Shown here: piece after piece, positions 22,505 to 42,767 of the stretch
How the letters are laid out: the number at the start of each line of letters is the position of its first letter
Numbering within the stretch: the stretch's first letter is position 1
DNA from: Atriophallophorus winterbourni
Lineage: Eukaryota > Platyhelminthes > Trematoda > Plagiorchiida > Microphallidae
Length of the DNA: 64,000 bases
Direction of reading: 5' to 3'
Assembly (NCBI GenBank): GCA_013407085.1
Contig: JACCGJ010003121.1
Coordinates: 81,825 to 145,824, forward strand
Position numbers and translations under genes: made by a program
The notes under the pieces: model-generated
What the model saw: the letters and a program-made list of their open reading frames with translations, nothing else
Told to the model about the DNA's origin: nothing
Database searches by the model: none

Positions 22505-25200
22505 AAAGTGATTCAAAGTGATTCAAAGTTGTAATGGTCTAAAAAGCATTTAGCTTAACAATAACCATAGGATGGAGTTATGAGGTATATACAATAAAAA
22601 AGAAGAACAGGAAAACTCATGTAGTGTAAAACGTATCAAAGTTTGGGTTGTCTCTCAAGTGTTTGTCCAAATTAGCTTTAAAAATATCCAGGTTGGCTGA
22701 GTGTGTAACAGTGGAGGGGAGGGTGTTCCATGTGAAACTTACACGTAAAACATACGAATATCTTCGACAGTTCAGTCTTGAAGTGGGAATAAGCACTGAA
22801 AGTTCGTGTTTCCGACTGGCACGGGGTGGCGAGCGTGTGAAAAGTTTGGACAAGGGATGGTTAGGGGCGTGCATAATATTGTACATCAGTATGAGGTCAC
22901 CTCTTAGTCGACGACAGCGAAAGTCGAAAAGATTGAGACTCCTCAAACGTTCTTCATATGGTTTAGCAGCTAGTCCGGGTACAAGCTTTGTGGTTCGATG
23001 GTAAATACGCTGCAGAAGATTGATGTCTTTCTGAATCCACGGTGACCAAGCCTGAACAGCGTACTCCATCGCTGGTCTCAGGTAGGTGTTCATGATACGG
23101 GGCACCGACTGATTGGAGAATATGCCGAAAATTCGTCTCAATAACGCCAATACTTGTGACGCCTTTTTGTATGCCGCTTTGCACTGCAGTGAAGTCTTCA
23201 GACTTGAACTGGTCCAAACACCCAAATCCTTCTCTTCAGATGTCCAGACGAGTTGGTGGGACCCAAGAGTCTAGTTGTAAATAACAGTCTTTCCAATGTT
23301 TAACGCCTTGCACTTTTGGAAGTTGAATGGTAGTTTGTTTCTCAAAGACCAATCGTGCATTGTGTTTAGATCCTTCTGCAAAGTTTCACAGTCATCATTG
23401 GTACGTATGCTTCTCCAAAGCTTTATATCGTCTGCAAATAACATAATCTTGCATTTAACACGCTCGGGAATGTCGTTTGCGTAGATCAAAAACCAAATCG
23501 GTCCGAGGACCGAACCCTGGGGCACTCCGCTCGTAATTTTGAATGGTTTCGATAAGGCGCCGTCAACTCTGACTTGGGCACTCCTGTCGCGTAAATAGTT
23601 TTCTAGCCAAGCAAGAAGTTTTCCTGTTATCCCGTGCAATTCAAGTTTCTGGATTAAAATACTATGATTGACGCGGTCGAAAGCCTTTGACATGTCTAAA
23701 AAGCATGCGTGTATGGAGTAACCATTGTCCACACACTCAGTCCAGTCGTTTAAGGTGAGCAAGAGGTTAGATAGACATGAGTGATGTTTCCTGAAACCGT
23801 GCTGTTCAGTCGCAAGCAGTCTATTGTTTTCGAGGTGATGAGTGATCTTTTCCGCTACTAAACTCTCTAGCACTTTAGAAATTACTGGCAACAACGTAAC
23901 TGGTCTATAGTTGGCAGCGTCAGATCGACTTCCGCCCTTGTAGATTGGTGCGATGATGCCAGATTTCCATTCCGCGGGAACGATACTATTTTCGAGCGAA
24001 ATTTGGAATAATGTGCTGAGTGGACCACACAATGAGGATGCGCATCGTTTGAGGATAAAAGGAGTGATTCCATCTGCTCCTGGTGACTTTGCGGTATTCA
24101 AACGAAGAAGGTTGAGCATGACACACTCATTGTTTATTGAGATTTCATTTAGTATTTCATTGGAAAAGCCAATCGAATGCGGCGTAAGATGCACTGATTC
24201 CTTGGGGCAAAAACTTTGCAGTAGTAACCTGCAAGAAATTCGGCAGCCTCGAACGCAGTCGTAGTTAGACCATGAGGTGTGCGTAGTGCTGAGATTCCTG
24301 GCTTAATTTTTGATGTAGTGTTAACGATCTGGTACAGGACTTTGGGGTTCCGCTCCATCATGGTCAGTAGTCTTGCCTGATGAGACTGCTTATCCTTGGT
24401 GATAAGAGAGGTGACCTTGTTCCTCAACAGACGATATGTTTCCCAATTATCTGGCATCGGATTGTGGACATAGTTTCTCCATGCATCGTTGCGTATCTTA
24501 ATCCACTTCCTTGTGCGGCTTCTCAACGTGAAGGTAAATCGTTTTTTCGCTGTCTTTGGCACAAATCTGGAATGTAGGTTTATTTCATCACACAGCTTCT
24601 TTTTGAAGTTTACCCAAGAACGATGCACGTCCGTGGTGTCTGGTTTCCAGTCAGAAATCGTTCGAAGAGCATTGTGAAGACTTTTAATATCCAGTTGTAG
24701 TTTTGTTTTGTTAATGTCATTCGTTCTCTCAGCTTGACAAACATAATCGAATAAGAGGACCAGGTGGTCGCTAGAAACCAATGGAGTTTCGTAGCTCAGA
24801 TTTTCGACGGCATGTTCCTCACTCGTTAGTATTAGATCCAGGACAGATGGCATGTTACCATCTCTATATCTAGTGTTATCGAAGACGTGGTTATAAAAAG
24901 GAATATCGAAGATCAGTTCTTGAAACGCATCGTCGAGCGAATTCAATGAAAGAGCATTATTCTTCATCAAGTTTGGAAGGTTGAAGTCTCCCATAACCAG
25001 GAGTGGCGTTTGAAATCTGGCAGCCAGAAGTCGAATTTTCTGGAGTAGTTCAACATTGTGCGCATCACATGAGAAACGCGTTTGTACACAGGTTCACATT
25101 GTAGACAATTTTCAACCTACTACAAATCCAGAAACCTAGGTTAGTTTCTTTGACTGTGAAATCCAGACATGCGGGCTCCGAATGTGTATGGGTGAGACAC
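22505..25200 (-). mobile_element. CR1-clade LINE, most complete copy (endonuclease + RT)
   Basis: On the minus strand: part of the apurinic-like endonuclease (MGDFNLPNL; LVSSDHLVLLF with the GDFN and SDH catalytic motifs, 24994-24740), then the linker, the RT (FILKRCASSLCGP, YKGGSRSDAANYRPVTLLPV, CFLDMSKAFDRVNHS, SGVPQGSVLGPIWF and MLFADDIKLW; 24194-23271), and the thumb/C-terminus (23225-22617, FTWNTLPSTVTHSANL). Frame changes occur near 24170 and 23230-23270. The 5' part of the endonuclease breaks down above about 25000. The 3' end has the tail unit GATTCAAAGT repeated at 22508-22530 (plus sense). Confidence 0.9.
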
Positions 25201-25259
25201 ATTGGGATCGCAGCCCATATGTATGATTTTAGACTTTACATATTCAATGAATGATTAAT

Positions 25260-25530
25260 TTAGGATGACCATTCGTGGCAGAAATCAATCATCGATGCTG
25301 CTGATTCCTCTCCATATTGTCATATTTTCAGTCATTTGATGTTATTAAATCGTTCATGCAGATCAATAGCAGACTTTTGGATCAACGCTAGTGACATTGA
25401 TTTACTTCGACGTTAGAACATCCACACGAACTCTAAATATTCGGTTTCGAAGATAGTCTCGTATCAATTCATATAGTTTATCAAGAACACCATGTTTCTG
25501 CAGCTTTTTGAAGACCAAATTATCATATAA
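25260..25530 (-). mobile_element. Degenerate CR1-like RT fragment
   Basis: Minus-strand translation gives scattered RT remnants in the right order (a K-x-x-VFLDKL...DYLRNR-like segment, then a NDLI segment), broken by many stops. It is an old copy. Confidence 0.4.
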
Positions 25531-25746
25531 TCTGTGGACCAGTGGTTGTCATTTTAAAGGCAAGTTTATTGTTAATATATTCTTAGAAAACTCATTTTCA
25601 AAGAAGAGATAGAAACGTCAACCAAAAATCTTTAAAAAATGTTTCATTTAAGTTATCAATCCATTTATTGATTGTGACGAAGTGAAAAAGGTTTCAACGT
25701 CTTCAGCCAAAACAATAAAGAATTTCAAACCTAATTTTATTGACTG

Positions 25747-25752
25747 TTTATT
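25747..25752 (-). terminator. Candidate poly(A) signal
   Basis: AATAAA on the minus strand, just downstream of the small hypothetical gene. A second copy is at 25736-25741. Confidence 0.35.
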
Positions 25753-25765
25753 AACGAGTACTAAA

Positions 25766-26142
25766 TTATGTGAATAATTTATTGGGCGTTCCCTGATTAC
25801 ATCTGGTGCCACGATAACACAGTAGATAGGATTTTGTTATGTCACTCGGACGGCTCCAGCTCGAATTATAGATCCCATAACCCAGATCCCCAACAGAGCC
25901 TGGCGTGTTATTAGTACCAATATTTGTTAGCATATTAACTGTAACAGCCTTGTACCTTGTCCAGTAAACAAAATTACATGGCGATACAGCCGGTGATATG
26001 CACTGGCCCGATTTTGGCTTCCGATATTCGCACAAGCGTACAACGTACAAGACATCAGCTGAAACATTTTTAGATGTGCGGATTTTTGGTGGGTTGAAAT
26101 AAACCAACGGAAAATGATAGCTAGTGTACAAACGAGCCTCAT
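25766..26142 (-). CDS. Hypothetical small cysteine-containing protein, 2 exons
   Basis: I do not recognise a family. Exon 1 is 26142-26109 (ATG start) and exon 2 is 26058-25766. The 50-nt GT-AG intron joins them in phase and gives 108 residues. Without splicing the two pieces sit in different frames. The N-terminus MRLVCTLAIIF is hydrophobic and could start a signal peptide. The body has five Cys (in LCEY, GQCIS, SPCNF, LLCYR and TRCNQ) and one N-x-S site (NSS). AATAAA occurs 14 nt after the stop and again 11 nt further. Alternatively it is an accidental frame between dead LINEs. Confidence 0.35.
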
Positions 26143-26540
26143 TTAATCTGGATACACTACATTAAATCTCTAAAAGTTTTTCATCCTGAAGATTTTCTCA
26201 AATAATGAGCACACGGCTTTAGTCCAAGCAACAGGGTGCTGAAATTATATCTTGTTATTTGATCACCTATACACCGGTAATGGAGGTTATTCAAGATATT
26301 ACCCACACAAAATAACTAAGTAGATTGTAACTTTTTGCGGAAAGAACGATTCGGGGTACCTGATACAGGTATGGGAGCTCTTGAAAGCATGGTCCCATAC
26401 TATGAATGACCTGTTCTGAAGTCGACTAAGGGGAAGAACGCGGGGTCGATTACCTGCGTTGAACCGACAACCGATGTGTGTAATGACCCTCAAATGTCTA
26501 GTAAATCTAAGAATCAAGAATAAGAATGTTATTCTGTATT
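26143..26540. other. Unassigned stretch
   Basis: No clear feature. It might hold the promoter of the small minus-strand gene if that is real. Confidence 0.3.
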
Positions 26541-26544
26541 TAAA

Positions 26545-26745
26545 CATCGTGGTTCTTCGTAAGAACACTATTTAACAGTGGCATACAAGAATAACTTTGT
26601 TTACTACTATACCACTGTGTAATGGCTCACTGAACCTGATCTTATTGTATCCACCTGATGACGACAAAGCCAGAAACCGGCTGTGGTGTGTAAGGGATGG
26701 AGATGCGATCACCGGAAAAGTTTGACTTTAAATTCTATCCCTTCA
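26545..26745 (+). mobile_element. Repeat R3, single arm
   Basis: Contains AACAGTGGCATACAAG, GGCTCACTGAACCTGATCTT, CCACCTGATGACGACAAAGC and CCGGCTGTGGTGTGTAAG, the ordered blocks of the R3 foldback family (best seen at 30985-31440). Confidence 0.6.
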
Positions 26746-27120
26746 TGATGCACCTAATGATAATATTACTCTCAAATTTGTTATTCTTAACAATTTTCCT
26801 CTTATGGCTATTGTAAAGCAACAGCTATTTTAAACAATAATTATTAACATTTATTGACTGTGGATGCAAATTAGTTGTCATATCAATTTCGGATTTAGCT
26901 AGGCGCATCTGCAATTATGCAATCATGTGATTTCGCAGTCTTGAGTCTTGTAGTAATGTTCGCAAGCCAATGTTTGGCTACCAAATCCTTGTGTAAATTA
27001 CACCTAGGGTACATTGATTCTTTACAGTTATGAACTGCCTGTCAATAAAGAGCGTGATGCACATATTTGCACAGAAGTACAGCAGCGTAATTTGAACGCA
27101 TGTGACATCTAAATTTCGAC
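26746..27120. other. Unassigned AT-rich stretch
   Basis: No feature recognised. Confidence 0.3.
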
Positions 27121-27129
27121 TGACAAGAT

Positions 27130-27245
27130 TGTGGATTCAAGACTCAAGCTTAATGGTTGAAAAAGCAATTAACTTCACAATAACCGCAGAGTCGAATTAT
27201 AGGTACGATATATAGTACCATTAATTCGACTCTGTGGTTATATAT
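27130..27245. repeat. LINE 3'UTR fragment turned into a hairpin
   Basis: GATTCAAGACTC...GGTTGAAAAAGCAATTAACTT is the CR1 3'UTR block also seen at 20285-20345. Its end, ACCGCAGAGTCGAATTATAG at about 27183, is followed after 8 bases by its near-exact reverse complement to 27240. The result is a hairpin with arms of about 25 bp. Confidence 0.7.
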
Positions 27246-27249
27246 ACCG

Positions 27250-27645
27250 TATTTTTCGGACTATATATATATACATGAGGATGTAAAATTTTGAAAATAT
27301 TTTCAATAATAACCAAACGCAAACCTTCCAAGCCTACATAATTTTTGTTTTGTGAAATAATGAAATGCAATGGAAAGTACTCATTCTCTCGTCACGTGTA
27401 TACTGTGAGCCATACTTTCATATTTTACTTCAACAAATGGTCAAAATTCATGATTCAAGAATTTATGTCATACAAACTTGTAGCTGTACAACGCCATTGA
27501 TTATTCGTATACGAAAAAATATAAAAATGTTGAGGCTCTGGGATGATCGACACTTTTTGTAGTTTGAAAAAATGTCATGTCACATGTCTCGGTATGATGG
27601 AAAAAATATTCGATAGAATAAATGCAGTGTTATATAAACGGAATA
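27250..27645. other. Unassigned AT-rich stretch
   Basis: No feature recognised beyond a short AT run at 27262-27272. Confidence 0.3.
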
Positions 27646-27649
27646 TAGT

Positions 27650-30600
27650 GTGGAATTACTACGCATAAATATATCCAATGTGTTCCTGTAAATCCTTTCA
27701 CTAGATGATTGTACAACATCTGACGGTAGGGAGTTCTATAAGAAACAAACGCGCACTGAATAGAAGTACCGACGGCAGTTCCGGTGAGAATGTGGAATAT
27801 CAAATGCCAGTGGGTGAGTACGTGTGGTATGGCTTGACCGAAGGCGAAATAGATGCCTCAGAGGGTGCATTCTTGGAGTTCATTATTTTACAAGTTAGGA
27901 TTAGATCAAATCGAACCCGTCTGAAGGGTAGTGTATCAAAATTAAAATGCACAAGTCGATCCTAATATGGTAGGTTGCGGAGACAGCCAACCATTTTAGT
28001 TCCTCTGTGATAAATCATCTCAAGCAGCTTGATGTCCTTTTGTACCCATGGTGTCCAAGCTTGCACTGAGTAATCCATCACTTTGTTAATATACATATTT
28101 ATGAGCATGGGGAATGTTTCACGCGAAAAATGTTCGAAAATACACCGAAGCATACATAGCATGCAACTAACTCGGTTGTACACTGCTTCGCAGTGCATGC
28201 TATTCTTAAGACTTCCACTAATTCATACGCGAGGTCATTTTCTTTTGTTGTCCATTCCAGTTATTGGGATCCAAGGTTATAGGAGAATGGGAAATCATTA
28301 CCTATTTGCAACATTTTGCTCGCTTGACTTGATTCGCATTCAAAGTTTAGCATCATCCGCACAGAGAACCATTTTAGCCGTGACAAGTTTCGGAAGGTTA
28401 TTTTATTTAGACCAACAAGAGAACCGGAACAAGTACCGAACCTTGTAGGACACCGCTAATAGCTTCGATTTCCCAGACATCACATCATGGATACGTAAAG
28501 TAGCCTCGCGATCCAGAAGGTAACTTCTCAGCCAGGTAAGAAGGCACCCATTAATACCAACATCCTGCAGCTTGCTCCGCAGTGTAGAATGGCCCACGCG
28601 ATCAAACGCCTTTGATATCCAAGTAACGTGTATGCACGCAACCATTCTCATCCATTGCCTGCGTCCAGGCGTCCATTGTCACCAGTAGGTTACTCAAGCA
28701 TGAACGAGACTTTCGAAATCTCTGGACAGCAAGTTCTGGGTTTCGAGATGATTCACAATTCTTTCGCAAACATTTCGGTCCATAACTTTTGAGATCACTG
28801 GAAGCAGTGTAACAGGGTGGTAATTTGCTGGGTCAGAACAAGTTCAACCTTTTTATATGAGTGTTATGATTCCTCTCTTCCAGTCAGTGGGTACAACACC
28901 TTCCCTCAAAGAGAGATTAAATAAATCAAAGGTGGTTCGCACAATTGACTGCCGCATAACTTTAGGATTGCAGGTGTGATTCCGTCAGCTGCCGGGACTT
29001 GTTGATATTCAACCTGCGTAGGTGGTGCTGCACTATTTCAGAATCGATGCATATATGGCATATAGTCTCCGGCACAATTGCTGCTGACAATTCCCATGGT
29101 AGTAATGCATCCTTGGGGGTGAAAACTCGTGAATAAAAACTGGCGAGTGTTAGCAGTTTCCACTTTTCATGATCGAAGAAAACGGGTTTCAGCTTCGTAG
29201 TGTTCTAACAGTTCGATAAAGCAGTTTGTGATTTCGCTGCTTTCTTACTGCCAGCTGAAGCTGGTGATATTATTTATCCTCCAGGATGAGATTTGTGGCT
29301 TGATTCCGAAAGTTTGCCCAGGTCTATTCTGTTCTGGCGACCCTGTGAATAGCCTATGCCAAATTTTGCTTTTTAAATCATTTTCTAGTGCGACTGCGAA
29401 TTCTGAAGTGGGGTTCTTTGCCATTATGTGTCGGGACATAGTTAGAATTTAAACGTATGTCGGTGATTTAAGATTCAAGATTCAAGAATTTATGGTCACA
29501 AAAAGCACATAGCTTCACAGTTATCATATCATAGTAATTCTTCGTTCAAGAAAAAGGAATAAAATAAACATGTGATGTCCAGTATACTCAAGTTGTATAG
29601 TTAATATGAGTCAATACGAAAGCCCCCATTGTTTTTATAAGACTAATGTAATCCACTTTCCTATTTCGTTTTGTTTGCTTAACAATTCTACTGGCGTTGC
29701 ACACCTATTGAAAGAGCAGAACGAGGTTGTCGCTTAGACCAGGCGGAGGGTGATATTGAACATCTCCAACGGCCTTGGATTCAGAGGTTAAGACTAGGTC
29801 TAGAACAGATGTCTGTTGCGAATTTCGTTGTAGTGTATATTCGAAAACATTATTATGCAAAGGGATGTAACCGAACAGTTGGCGAAAATTGGAGTCTAGT
29901 GATCAAAGTGGATGATCAACTCGGTTATTTAGTTAAGCCAAATTGAAGTCTCGCATAATCAATAATTGCGAATTGCGCTGTTTGCTTAAGTACTGCATCG
30001 CTTTAAAGAGTGTTCCGTTATGCGCATCCGATGATGAAGGTGAACGGTGCAACTGTCGCAACTCACACCATATACTGTCTTTCAGATCGAGATCAGTGTC
30101 TGTAACTACCGTACTGTATAAACGTTCGCGGTAGTAAACAGCTACTCCACCACATGTTCTTAAGCGGTCTCTCTGAAACAGGGTCATGTTTGGAATATAG
30201 AGCTCGCGATCGCTCACGTGAGGTTGGAACCATGTCTCAGTTATTTCTATGATGTCGAGTGAGTGCTGATTACAGATATCCTTCATTTAAGCTAGTTAGT
30301 TTACCTGGCATTGTGCGTTTGTATACAGGCAATTGATTGTAGTTTTCGTATACAGTGATGGATCTGAAAACTCGTCTATTTTTCCGACCCTTCGAGAGTC
30401 GGACATTGGTCGTTTTTGGGGGTTGCCGCATTGTTTCTAATCCGAGTCTCGTGTGATGGTAGAAGCCGTGGTTAATTAGTCGGTTTCGGTGTAGAAAGTC
30501 TGGTTTAACTCATTCTGACATACTTCGGGAGATTCCTATGATTTGCTTCCCAGTTGGCACTGATTGATTGTTATTTTTAGAGGTTTTGGCCCGTCACGTT

Positions 30601-30780
30601 TATAGTTTGGCGACCGAGGTATTCTAAACGTGTCCACCACGACTGACTCGTTAGCAACGTAGAGCCACTGTTTGCGATCGTGGTGCGTTATTTCACTACC
30701 CGAAGCAGTGTTCGTGTTTTCGGGAATACGAACAACAACCAAACTGCGTTGTTCAGATTTTCCCCCATTTTTTAAATTAC
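27650..30780 (-). mobile_element. CR1-like LINE, long but heavily decayed
   Basis: Pieces in correct minus-strand order: a possible ORF1 fragment (30742-30536, TFRIPRSPNYKRDGPKPLK), the endonuclease N-half (30286-29933, ITETWFQPHVSDRELY, GGVAVYYRERL), the endonuclease C-half to about 29700, the linker and RT start (29190-28700), AFDRVGHSTLRSKLQDVG (28620), the thumb (28198-27962, MDYSVQAWTPWVQKDIKLLE) and the last block near 27740. A second LINE 3' tail, (GATTCAA)n at 29462-29530, is nested inside. Many stops and frameshifts are present. Confidence 0.7.
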
Positions 30781-30984
30781 ATTATCTCTCCCACCATGGA
30801 ATATAAGCATATATGCGACATTTCTTCTGCGAACATGTACGGAGCAAGTAAGAGTTTAGAAGAACGTCAACAGATCAAAACTATACTGATTGGTGGTGTG
30901 TGTGTGTGATGAAAATTCATGCAAACGAGCATTTTTGTTCATGATCATGGATTGAAACACTATCTACATGAAGTTATACTTGAA

Positions 30985-31440
30985 TGCCACTGTTGCATAG
31001 GGTTCGTACAACGAACCACGATGTTCAAACACAGATTCGTGGTCAAGCACTCAATGCGTTTAAGAATGAACAAAGTGATGTGTTGCTCACATCCCCCGAA
31101 CTTACACTCAACTACCGGTTTCTGGCTATTTGCCTATGCAACAGTGGTATTCAAGTATAACTTTGTTTACCACTTATCCACTGTTTCAAGGCTCACTGAA
31201 CCTAATCTTACTGCCCCCACCTGATGACTGCAAACAACCAGAAACAGGTATTGGAGTGTAATTTCGGGGGATGTGAGAAAAACATCACTTTGACATCAAC
31301 ATATGTTTGGACACAAGTGATTAAACAGGTTGGTCGTACCAACCTTATCCAACAGTGGCATACAAGGGCAAGTTGTTTTCCATTCTTCCACTGTTTCAAA
31401 ACATACCGAGTCTAATCCTACTGTCATACCTGATGTTAAA
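30985..31440. mobile_element. Foldback/MITE-like repeat R3 with long inverted arms
   Basis: The left arm (about 31005-31135) is the near reverse complement of the right arm (about 31228-31350). Matching landmarks are the GGGGGATGTGAG/CTCACATCCCCC blocks, the CCAGAAAC-GGT/ACC-GTTTCTGG blocks and TGTACGAACC/GGTCGTACC. The centre contains AACAGTGG, CACTGAACCTAATCTTACTG and CACCTGATGACT. A further partial unit follows to 31440. No open frame suggests a transposase. Confidence 0.7.
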
Positions 31441-31444
31441 TACA

Positions 31445-32495
31445 TCACGAAACCGTTCGTGGAGTGTGTGATAGAAGAGCATGCAAACCTGCATCTTTAT
31501 AAAGATTTTGCCTTATTGCGGATTTGAGCAATTGAGAATATGAAGTTTTGCTTCAGATGGGATAACATGCCGTTGCCTTTATATATATAATATTATTTAT
31601 ATTATTATTATATTCTTATAAATAAAGACTGGTTGGGTTGTTAGAATAATATTGGTTAGTTCATTTTTCCTACTTCGCAACGTGTTCTCTGGGCAATGCA
31701 TCTGAATAGTTTCTCGGTTGTGTAAACCCGTATGTTAACTATATGACTGGGAATATGTATGATTTCATATTTAAGCTAACAATCGTAATACATAATATCA
31801 GTCACGCATGCTCATTCACTATGCACTAAGTGTACTTAATAGTCTTTACAAAACAGTACTTTTCCGTAAGGTCAGCTGGTCACGAGTTGACTTATCCAAT
31901 TTTGACGATAAATTTTCCCACGTGCATCAAATCGCATCTTGTGAGTGAGGGTCACCAGATGCAGCTGTCAAGAGGATGTATAAATTTCGAGGAACGATGC
32001 ACTGTCCACAATTACTTCAAAGATGGTCTGCAAACAAATTCCAGCAATATTACTTTATTGTATACTTTTATGTTCCGCCAACGAATTGGATAGCCGTGAG
32101 TGATTTTCTTTAATAATTTTCACAATTTAATCGGGTCCACTACTGTTGGGCAACGATTGATTTGAACTTTGCGTAATTATGAATAATAACTGTTTAGCTT
32201 TGAAGGTCTTAAAACATATGTAGCTACATCTTCACCCTGTACGTACTACACGAATTGCAGTCTAGCCTTAAACACAAGCATATGATATACCATACATTCA
32301 CTATTTAATCAGTGCGGATACGTTCTCAATGAAAGGCATTAGTATAAGGCAGTTTGGTTGTCTACGTCTCAACCCATTGGTTGCGACAACTCAAGAAATA
32401 TCTAACAATAATAAGCAATTCATAAGTCATATAATTCACTCTCGGCTGTGTTGGTTGTGTTTGCCACGGCATTGATTTATCAGTCAAAATTTCTA
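31445..32495. other. Unassigned stretch
   Basis: Contains a TA/TTA-rich patch at 31580-31625. The missing 5' exon(s) of the CUB-protease gene could lie between about 31.4 and 33.5 kb, but no signal-peptide exon could be chosen with confidence. Confidence 0.3.
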
Positions 32496-32499
32496 CCGG

Positions 32500-33005
32500 C
32501 CGTTCAGTTATGAATACGTATAACCAGTCTTAGGGTAGTTTACGTATCATCATAAAAATAAATATGATTCGAGTCGAATTTCCCTTTCGAACACCGACAT
32601 AAATGCGATGAACAATTAATAAATCCGGGACATTTTTACGCCTGCTTGCATTGTTCGCGAGTTATTTGTTTTAACGCGAAAAACTTTAGATCAGAAAGTA
32701 CAAGTGATCTGGATAACGGATTCACTAGCGACGTCCCACATGCTTGCGAACTCGGCATTGAACCGTTCCTCGAATTCATCAATGATTCACCACTATTATC
32801 TAAAATCGTAATGCGTTCAACAGGGTTTAGATTTGTGAGGAGTTTTCATTCTTTTTTATCACCATAAATCTTGATTCTTGAAAACGCTTTTCGAATAGAC
32901 TGTGCTCGTGATTAATGGAGAACGACTCCCGCTTCAGTTGAACACGTGCAAAATGATGCTGATATGCAACATTTCTCGCTCCTAATATATCAATTTATAC
33001 CAACG
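32500..33005 (+). mobile_element. Degenerate CR1-like RT fragment
   Basis: A plus frame reads FTSDVPHACELGIEPFLEFINDS, a worn version of the RT block V-T-S-G-V-P-Q-G-S-V-L-G-P-x-L-F-L-x-x-I-N-D. About 90 bp on, LPLQLNTCKMMLIC corresponds to the LPLN-x-x-KC+ block. This explains the otherwise protein-like open frame at 32646-32867. Confidence 0.5.
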
Positions 33006-33566
33006 TTATGTCGCTAGATTGTTCACAAACAGTTGCTAGTTCATGAATTCTTGTATTGGCTTTTTTAAATGTATCGTTAGACCTTAAACGAGGTTTCAAT
33101 CACTTACAAAATTATCATGATAGCAAACTACAATGCAATCTATATTTTATGTAAAATATCAACGCTTTATATCTAATCGAATACTCTCTAAGGCGTAAAA
33201 AGGTCTTATCTAGTAATTTAAGACAACGTTACACAAAGTGTTAATTATGGTAAATTTACAACTAAAACACACATAATAGGCATTTAGCCTGATTTCAGAA
33301 TTCTAAGATATCATGAGACAGTCCAGAATTTATTTATACTTTTTCAACAGATCAGGCTTAACAATTGCTTCGATACCAAATTTGTACCACAGATTCATAA
33401 AATAAACACCACAATCAAACCAAGTTTTGTGAACCCACATAATTAGAACAATAGTTTTACAGCGAACGATTTGGTAATTTTGCGTATCTTTTGCACACAG
33501 CGAATCGGTAATTTTAATTTAATACAAAATTGCCCGTTTGGTAACATTTCGGCATCAAATTTTCAG
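33006..33566 (+). other. Upstream of the first recognised CUB-protease exon
   Basis: AT-rich. The next exon has an acceptor TTTTCAG at 33560-33566, so this stretch is intronic if the model is right. Confidence 0.4.
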
Positions 33567-41575
<8,009 letters not shown>

Positions 41576-42767
41576 CCAGGAGGCAAGAATCGCATGATCT
41601 GACGATAACTTCATCGATGCAACGGAACACAGGACGCTATTTTCACCACAATATTTAACACTTGATTACGATTAGTGTAGTGTAATGTTTACTAAATTAT
41701 ATGTTGCTCTAATCAAATGGAAGACTTCATTTCAAAATTCGCAACGTTGCCGCAAGCACAGTGCAAAACTAAGTGGAACGAAGCTGCAGTGCAGAGTTGA
41801 TACGAAGCGCATACCTGGACATGATTTGTTCAATCTTGAAAGTCGTGTACGCATAAGAAGAAAACACCGGAGATCACTTAAACTTACGTCAAGACTAGAA
41901 CTCTTGACAACGTCACCATTATTATGGCTGTGATCGAAAGAGGTAATACATCGCGGATTTAGACAACGTGCCGTGGTGCTGATGCCAACGGTACCGGTAA
42001 AAAAAACTGATTGTCTGTACTGCAAGAGCCTGTTAACGCTTGAACTACCAAGATTCCTGAATTCAATTACGCTGGCACTATGTTAATGGTTATTAGCAAC
42101 AAAACCCATTAATTAGCATCGGGACAACCTCTCGTTTGTCAGGAGTCCTGAAACGACATACAGTTCTGACTGTACCGAAGTACACAGAGAAAAAAATGTA
42201 GAAAGATCAAGCATTTCATCTGCTTCGATCAATATACGTAAAGTTGCCAAGGTCAAAATCATGACTTTGGTGTTTGTTCCAACATGACGTAGAGCGCTCC
42301 CCCATTAAATTGAATTTTCATCACTGGGGGAAACGCACCCCAGACATCCCAGAATGGAGATGTAAGATGGTTGTATAAACCCATCCGATAATCATGAGTA
42401 ACGGTATGCACAGAACAGATGTAATGCGTTTAGCAATCAGTCACGAATCCGAGTCATCGTGAATATGCAATGAAACGGAATACACAATACATCCCAACAG
42501 GGAAATGAACGACAGCACAGAAACAAGGCAATGTCCTGGTGAGTCGGTTTGCGAACACACCAAATAAGAGAAAAATAGATCTTCGTTAATTACATGTATG
42601 AAGAGTAGTATTCGCGGTTGAACACGATAGCAAAAGAGCGTACTTACAAACATTTAGATAGATCAGTGGAAGAAAAGGCTACATTTGGAGCACAACTATA
42701 CAAAGTATGGAGAGATCAGCATAAGCGCCACACCGGTTAGCAAAGAGGATGTTCGGTTTCATGTCAG
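41576..42767. other. Convergent intergenic region
   Basis: Lies between the protease stop (plus) and the CENPJ stop (minus) and should hold both 3'UTRs. No convincing AATAAA was placed for either gene. Confidence 0.4.

Noticed and set aside
26653..26680. CTGATGA...GAAAC in R3 as a hammerhead ribozyme
   Set aside because: The segment between the two core motifs does not form the required stem in any copy I compared. Kept only as a note within the R3 finding.
32646..32867. Protein-like frame considered as the signal-peptide exon of the CUB protease
   Set aside because: Its residues align with a worn LINE RT block (GVPQGSVLG-type and IND), and it lacks an ATG-led hydrophobic leader.
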